This document shows, one piece after another, positions 60,092-64,000 of a stretch of 64,000 bases of DNA. Every line of letters starts with the position of its first letter. Position 1 is the stretch's first letter. A program made the position numbers and the translations under genes. The notes beneath the pieces are model-generated. The model saw nothing but the letters and a program-made list of their open reading frames with translations. It was not told the DNA's origin and did no database searches. Origin of the DNA: Aequorivita sinensis (GTDB lineage Bacteria; Bacteroidota; Bacteroidia; Flavobacteriales; Flavobacteriaceae); contig NZ_VDMC01000001.1 in assembly GCF_006346335.1 (NCBI RefSeq), positions 62,001 through 126,000 of the forward strand, read 5' to 3'.

Positions 60092-61069
60092 ATGAAAAAA
60101 ATTACTTTATTTGCCGCACTCCTCGTTAGTGTTGTAACTTTTTCTCAAATAGCAAGTACTAGCTTTGAAGAGCCAGAGGTATTTGCTGGGAAATACACAG
60201 ATACAGGCGACCCCAATGTTGCACACGACTTGATTAACAATGCCAATGAACCTCTTGTCAACTTTACAAGTACCGGGATTGAGCTTGGTTTTAAAGCCTC
60301 ATATATTCCATACGACACTCCAGGAGTTGGTTCTACCGATGGAGATTACGTTGGTGTAACCAAAACTAAACCTTCATCAACCGTAACTTTTACAGATGGT
60401 GCTAACGGGTATAGAATGAGTGATACCGATGGGAACTTTATTTTAAAGTTTGACGAAGTTGATTTATCGGGTGTATCTGCACCTGTGGTTTTTGTTGATT
60501 TTCTTTTATCTATTAATAGTAATCCTACCAAAGGGAATTATGAAGGTGACGGAACTATTAACGAATCTGGTCACGATAGACTTAGAATCTTTGTGAAGGA
60601 TTTAACCAATCAAGCTGAAATTGATTTATTTAATTCAACAGGAAGCAATCTTGACGACTTCGTTCCCTTCGACTCTTCCATTGGCGAATATTTACTTCAA
60701 TGGCAAACCGTAGAAGCGCAACTATCTCCAGATACTATTGTACAATTGGTTATTGAAGGAAGAAATAATGCTACTTCAGAATCGTTTTGGTTTGATAATA
60801 TTGTTTTTGATGGCGCGATAGGTGTAAAAGATTTTTCAAAGTATAAAGCCAACATTTACCCGAATCCTGCAGAGAAAGGATATATCTACATAACATCGAA
60901 TCTGTATGAAAATAAAAAAATCACCATCTATGATATATTAGGTAAAGAAATACTATCAACAACAATAAAAGGCGATAGGCTTGATATATCTAATTTAAAC
61001 AGCGGTGTTTATATTTTGAATATTGAACAAGGAAAGGACTCCACTACTAAAAAGCTTATCGTTAGATAA
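60092..61069 (+). CDS. T9SS-secreted protein of unknown function
   Basis: A 325-residue protein with a signal peptide (1-19, ending VTFSQ), a central beta-rich domain (about 25-245) with FVDFLLSINSNPTKGNYEG and LRIFVKDLTN segments, and a type IX secretion C-terminal domain starting at YPNPAEKGYIYITS (about 256) with YDILGKEIL and LNSGVYILNI, ending in KLIVR. It is probably exported to the surface by the gliding/T9SS system. The main domain is not recognised. A terminator follows. Confidence 0.85.
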   Translation: MKKITLFAALLVSVVTFSQIASTSFEEPEVFAGKYTDTGDPNVAHDLINNANEPLVNFTSTGIELGFKASYIPYDTPGVGSTDGDYVGVTKTKPSSTVTFTDGANGYRMSDTDGNFILKFDEVDLSGVSAPVVFVDFLLSINSNPTKGNYEGDGTINESGHDRLRIFVKDLTNQAEIDLFNSTGSNLDDFVPFDSSIGEYLLQWQTVEAQLSPDTIVQLVIEGRNNATSESFWFDNIVFDGAIGVKDFSKYKANIYPNPAEKGYIYITSNLYENKKITIYDILGKEILSTTIKGDRLDISNLNSGVYILNIEQGKDSTTKKLIVR

Positions 61070-61089
61070 AGCTACGGGAATTGAACTTT

Positions 61090-61119
61090 TAAAGCTCTTG
61101 TTATGGCAAGGGCTTTTTT
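61090..61119 (+). terminator. Intrinsic terminator after the T9SS cargo gene
   Basis: Stem AAAGCTCTTG / CAAGGGCTTT with one wobble or mismatched pair and loop TTATGG, followed by a six-base T-run. It lies 21 bp after the stop. Confidence 0.8.
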
Positions 61120-61157
61120 ATTTATCTATTTTTGAAAAAATTTACTCTCTTAATAAT

Positions 61158-62132
61158 ATGCTCGAAAAGGAAATTTTCAATATCACTTCTCCCGAAGAAT
61201 TTGAGAAAATTGCATTGGATGTCTTCCGCTTTCAATATGAAAATATAGAGGTATATCAAAAGTTTTGTAAGCACCTAAATGTAAACTCTTCAGAAGTAGA
61301 ATCTTTAAAAGAAATTCCGTTTCTTCCTATTCAGTTTTTCAAAAGCCACAAGATAATTGCTACAAACTCAATTGAAGAAACAGTATTTACAAGTAGTGGA
61401 ACTACTGGAAGCATCACGAGTAAGCATTATGTTGGAAGTTTAAAATTGTACGAAACAAGTTTCTTAAAGGCTTTTAAAAATCAATACGGAAATCCAGAAG
61501 ATTATACCATATTGGCCCTTCTTCCCTCATATTTGGAGCGAGAAGGATCTTCCCTTATTTATATGGTAGAAGATTTAATTAATAAGAGTAACAATCCTAA
61601 TAGCGGTTTCTACCTTTATGAAACTGATAAACTAATTGAGAAGCTTGAGTTTCTAGAACAAAGAGAGCAAAAAACAATTCTTATAGGTGTGTCTTACGCT
61701 TTGTTGGATTTAATTGAAAAAAGAAAATTTCAATTAAAGAATACTATTGTTATGGAAACAGGAGGCATGAAAGGCAGAAGGAAAGAAATGATAAAAGAGG
61801 AGTTACACCAAATCTTAAAAAATGGCTTTGAAGTAGAAAAAATTCACAGTGAATACGGGATGACTGAATTACTTTCACAGGCCTATTCTGTTGGGGATGG
61901 TGTTTTTTCTTGTCCGCCTTGGATGAAAATTTTAACTCGCGACACTGAAGATGCGCTTACCTATACCATTGAAAAAACCGGAGGTATAAATGTAATCGAT
62001 CTTGCCAATCTTTACTCCTGTTCCTTTATTGCCACACAAGACTTAGGGAAGACTTTTCGTGACGATACCTTCGAAGTTATAGGACGTTTCGACAACAGCG
62101 ATGTGCGTGGTTGTAACCTGATGGTTTTTTAA
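61158..62132 (+). CDS. LuxE/acyl-protein synthetase-like ligase
   Basis: A 324-residue AMP-forming enzyme of the LuxE/PaaK-like family, starting at MLEKEIFNITSPEEF (61158); the in-frame upstream ATG at 61023 lies inside the T9SS gene. Motifs TSSGTTGSITSKH (nucleotide-binding), METGGMKGRRKE and HSEYGMTELLSQ match this family, and QDLGKTFRDDTFEVIGRFDNSD is the adenylation-domain end. It would activate a carboxylic acid as an acyl-adenylate. Pathway unknown. Confidence 0.82.
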   Translation: MLEKEIFNITSPEEFEKIALDVFRFQYENIEVYQKFCKHLNVNSSEVESLKEIPFLPIQFFKSHKIIATNSIEETVFTSSGTTGSITSKHYVGSLKLYETSFLKAFKNQYGNPEDYTILALLPSYLEREGSSLIYMVEDLINKSNNPNSGFYLYETDKLIEKLEFLEQREQKTILIGVSYALLDLIEKRKFQLKNTIVMETGGMKGRRKEMIKEELHQILKNGFEVEKIHSEYGMTELLSQAYSVGDGVFSCPPWMKILTRDTEDALTYTIEKTGGINVIDLANLYSCSFIATQDLGKTFRDDTFEVIGRFDNSDVRGCNLMVF

Positions 62133-62245
62133 TTATTTTTTAACATTATTTTATTATATGCAAACGTAAGTAACTCTAAAACGTTACGACATATCCTCTA
62201 TGAAAAAGTGATGATTTTTCATAATTTGGTTGGTTAGTTAATCTG

Positions 62246-62279
62246 AAAATCCCCGTGCATTCAATGCAGGGGATTTTTA
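62246..62279. terminator. Bidirectional terminator between the ligase gene and tyrS
   Basis: Stem AAAATCCCC-(G)-TGCATT / AATGCA-GGGGATTTT with one bulged G, with A-run and T-run on either side. It lies between convergent stops at 62132 and 62312. Confidence 0.85.
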
Positions 62280-62311
62280 ATTTTGTAGAATTAACTCAAA
62301 CCGCTTAGAGT

Positions 62312-63610
62312 TTATACCACTTTTATAATAAAGTAATTTTTCTTACCTCTTTGTAAAAGAACAAATTGATTGTTAATCAAATCGTTTTCAGTAACAGTAA
62401 AGTTGTCTGAAACTTTTTCTTTGTTAACTGAAATTGAATTTTCTTTTAAAGCGCGACGAGCTTCACCATTGGATTTTAAAAACCCTGTTTTTTCAGCTAA
62501 TGCGCCGATAATGTCTACTCCATTTTTAATGTCTTCCTTAGATATTTCAGCTTGAGGCACTCCGTCGAAAACATCAAGAAATGTTTGCTCATTTAATTGT
62601 TTTAGATCTTCTGAAGTAGATTTACCAAACAAAATTTCTGAAGCTTTTACTGCATTTTCAAACTCTTCTTCACTGTGCACTGTAGTTGTAACTTCTTGAG
62701 CCAATCTTTTCTGAAGCAAACGCATATGTGGTGCTTCTCTATGTTCAGCAATTATAGTCTCAATAGTCTCTTTATCTAAGAACGTGAAAACCTTAATGTA
62801 TTTTTCAGCATCTTCATCACTAGTATTTAACCAATATTGATAAAATTTGTAAGGTGACGTTTTATTAGCGTCAAGCCAAACATTGCCGCCTTCACTTTTT
62901 CCAAATTTAGTTCCATCGCTCTTTGTTATCAACGGACACGTAAGAGCGTAGCCTTTTGTACTGTCCATTCTTCTTAAAAGCTCGGTACCAGTTGTAATAT
63001 TTCCCCATTGATCGCTACCTCCCATTTGTAAGGTACAGTCTAAATTTCTGTTCAAATGAACAAAATCATATCCCTGAATCAATTGGTAAGTAAATTCTGT
63101 AAACGATAGACCATCGGCACTCTCACCGCTCAATCTAGTTTTTACAGAATCTTTAGCCATCATATAATTTACGGTGATATGCTTACCTACGTTACGAATA
63201 AAATCAAGGAAAGAAAATTCTTTTATCCAATCGTAATTGTTAACAAGCACAGCTTGATTTTCAGCTCCAGAAGTAAAATCTAGGAATTGTGATAGTTGAT
63301 TTCTAACACCTTCTTGATTCCTTTTTAAGGTTTCTTCATCTAGCAAATTTCGTTCGCTACTCTTCATTGAAGGATCCCCAATCATTCCTGTAGCCCCACC
63401 AACTAGAGCAACAGGTCTATGTCCGCAACGTTGATAAAACGACAAAAGCATAATAGGAACAAGATTCCCAATGTGTAACGAATCTGCAGTTGGGTCAAAT
63501 CCAACATACGCAGAACGCATGGTTTCCATAAGGTGCTCTTCAGTTTCTGGCATTACATCGTGTATCATGCCTCGCCATTGTAGTTCTTCAACGAAATTTT
63601 TTAGCTTCAT
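62312..63610 (-). CDS. tyrS: Tyrosyl-tRNA synthetase
   Basis: A 432-residue class I synthetase with the HIGH-type motif HIGN (46-49) after [10 protein letters not shown], the tyrosine pocket [23 protein letters not shown], the KMSKS-type motif KFGKS (235-239) and a C-terminal S4 domain ([17 protein letters not shown]). Normal length. A canonical promoter lies upstream. Confidence 0.96.
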   Translation of the reverse strand: MKLKNFVEELQWRGMIHDVMPETEEHLMETMRSAYVGFDPTADSLHIGNLVPIMLLSFYQRCGHRPVALVGGATGMIGDPSMKSSERNLLDEETLKRNQEGVRNQLSQFLDFTSGAENQAVLVNNYDWIKEFSFLDFIRNVGKHITVNYMMAKDSVKTRLSGESADGLSFTEFTYQLIQGYDFVHLNRNLDCTLQMGGSDQWGNITTGTELLRRMDSTKGYALTCPLITKSDGTKFGKSEGGNVWLDANKTSPYKFYQYWLNTSDEDAEKYIKVFTFLDKETIETIIAEHREAPHMRLLQKRLAQEVTTTVHSEEEFENAVKASEILFGKSTSEDLKQLNEQTFLDVFDGVPQAEISKEDIKNGVDIIGALAEKTGFLKSNGEARRALKENSISVNKEKVSDNFTVTENDLINNQFVLLQRGKKNYFIIKVV

Positions 63611-63655
63611 TTTGTATTTTTTTTGTACAGTGCTTTGTTGCGGAATTTAAGGGTG

Positions 63656-63685
63656 CAAAGATACGTTTATCGTTTAAAGATTCAA
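63656..63685 (-). promoter_or_regulatory. Promoter of tyrS
   Basis: On the minus strand TTG (63683-63685), a 19-bp spacer and TATCTTTG (63656-63663) match the Bacteroidetes consensus exactly, about 45 bp before the ATG. Confidence 0.85.
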
Positions 63686-63874
63686 TGTTCAAGATTTATA
63701 ATTTGAATTAGTTATGTTATAATAAGCATGTAGAAAGCTATTCACTTCGGAAACTAACAGCAAATATTTATTACACAAGAAGCTATTTTCCTTTTAAAAA
63801 GTTGTTTCAATTGTACTATAAACATAAATGAAATTGAATTTCGAATTCGAATTCCTTTTGACTATTTTAGCTTT

Positions 63875-64000
63875 ATGATTTTAGTTACTGGTGGTACAGG
63901 TTTAGTAGGCTCACATCTTTTATATTTTCTTTTACAGGAAAATGAAAAAGTGCGAGCAATTCACAGAGCGAAAAGCGATTTAAACTCTGTAAAAAAAATC
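63875..64000 (+). CDS. NAD-dependent epimerase/dehydratase family protein, 3' end outside window
   Basis: First 42 codons only: MILVTGGTGLVGSHLLYFLL is the Rossmann NAD(P)-binding signature of extended short-chain dehydrogenases, followed by VRAIHRAKSDL. The rest lies beyond the window, so the specific reaction cannot be named. Confidence 0.85.
   Translation, partial: MILVTGGTGLVGSHLLYFLLQENEKVRAIHRAKSDLNSVKKI

Noticed and set aside
61023-61157. Longer start for the LuxE-like ligase
   Set aside because: This stretch overlaps the T9SS gene's C-terminal domain and contains its terminator.

Overview
The window comes from a low-GC marine-type flavobacterium (Bacteroidetes, probably Flavobacteriaceae; genus not determinable from the sequence alone). 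Support: a GldJ-type gliding lipoprotein, a type IX secretion (T9SS) C-terminal sorting domain, a DnaE polymerase with a fused N-terminal DEDDh exonuclease, ribosomal protein S16 with an Ala/Glu-rich tail, and promoters of the Bacteroidetes TTG-N19-TAnnTTTG type (clearest before tRNA-Asp and tyrS).

Layout. 1-4.6 kb: end of a HlyD-type adaptor with an ABC-2 permease, then a BCCT transporter coupled to a universal stress protein. 4.9-13.3 kb: a three-domain protein (APH-like kinase, M23 peptidase, class III aminotransferase), then a leftward group of DUF457, membrane MutS-like, YjbR, DUF4230, a frameshifted DUF4260 gene and a cyclase. 13.4-18.7 kb: hemW, a GluR0-like potassium-selective glutamate receptor channel, ruvC, a membrane flippase-like protein and a GT2 glycosyltransferase. 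18.9-26 kb: envelope proteins, a TPR protein, a BlaI/BlaR1-type sensor pair with a TonB-like tail, a nitroreductase and gldJ. 26.2-29.1 kb: an Fe-S set (Mrp/ApbC, NifU domain, flavin reductase, ferredoxin). 29.1-42.8 kb: housekeeping genes (gcdH-like, trmN6, rimM, rpsP, dnaE, trxA, clpP, DUF58) plus small envelope proteins.

43.1-55.2 kb is the accessory region. It starts just after tRNA-Asp(GTC) and carries a DNA phosphorothioation (Dnd) locus in two convergent halves. The rightward half is dndC-dndD-dndE, an undescribed four-helix membrane protein, and a DGQHR (DndB-like) protein, all with overlapping ends. The leftward half encodes a PLD-type nuclease/superfamily 2 helicase (the family annotated as Dnd-linked restriction enzyme), a 71-residue protein, a Rad50/DndD-like ATPase with a central CxxC hook, and a 159-residue protein, again overlapping. 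A perfect 18-bp inverted repeat separates the halves. There is no dndA (cysteine desulfurase) and no dndFGH. The far end holds unexplained stem-loops and a frameshifted small gene, suggesting a decayed mobile boundary. No integrase and no obvious repeat of the tRNA 3' end were found.

55.2-64 kb returns to core genes: an alkyltransferase-like protein, a LysE exporter, trmB, a MurG-like glycosyltransferase, a PhoB/PhoR-like two-component pair, a T9SS cargo protein, a LuxE-like ligase, tyrS and the start of an epimerase. The dnd locus is the best candidate for a poorly described system: the membrane protein inside the modification operon and the DndD-like ATPase in the restriction operon are not part of the textbook dndABCDE/FGH arrangement.
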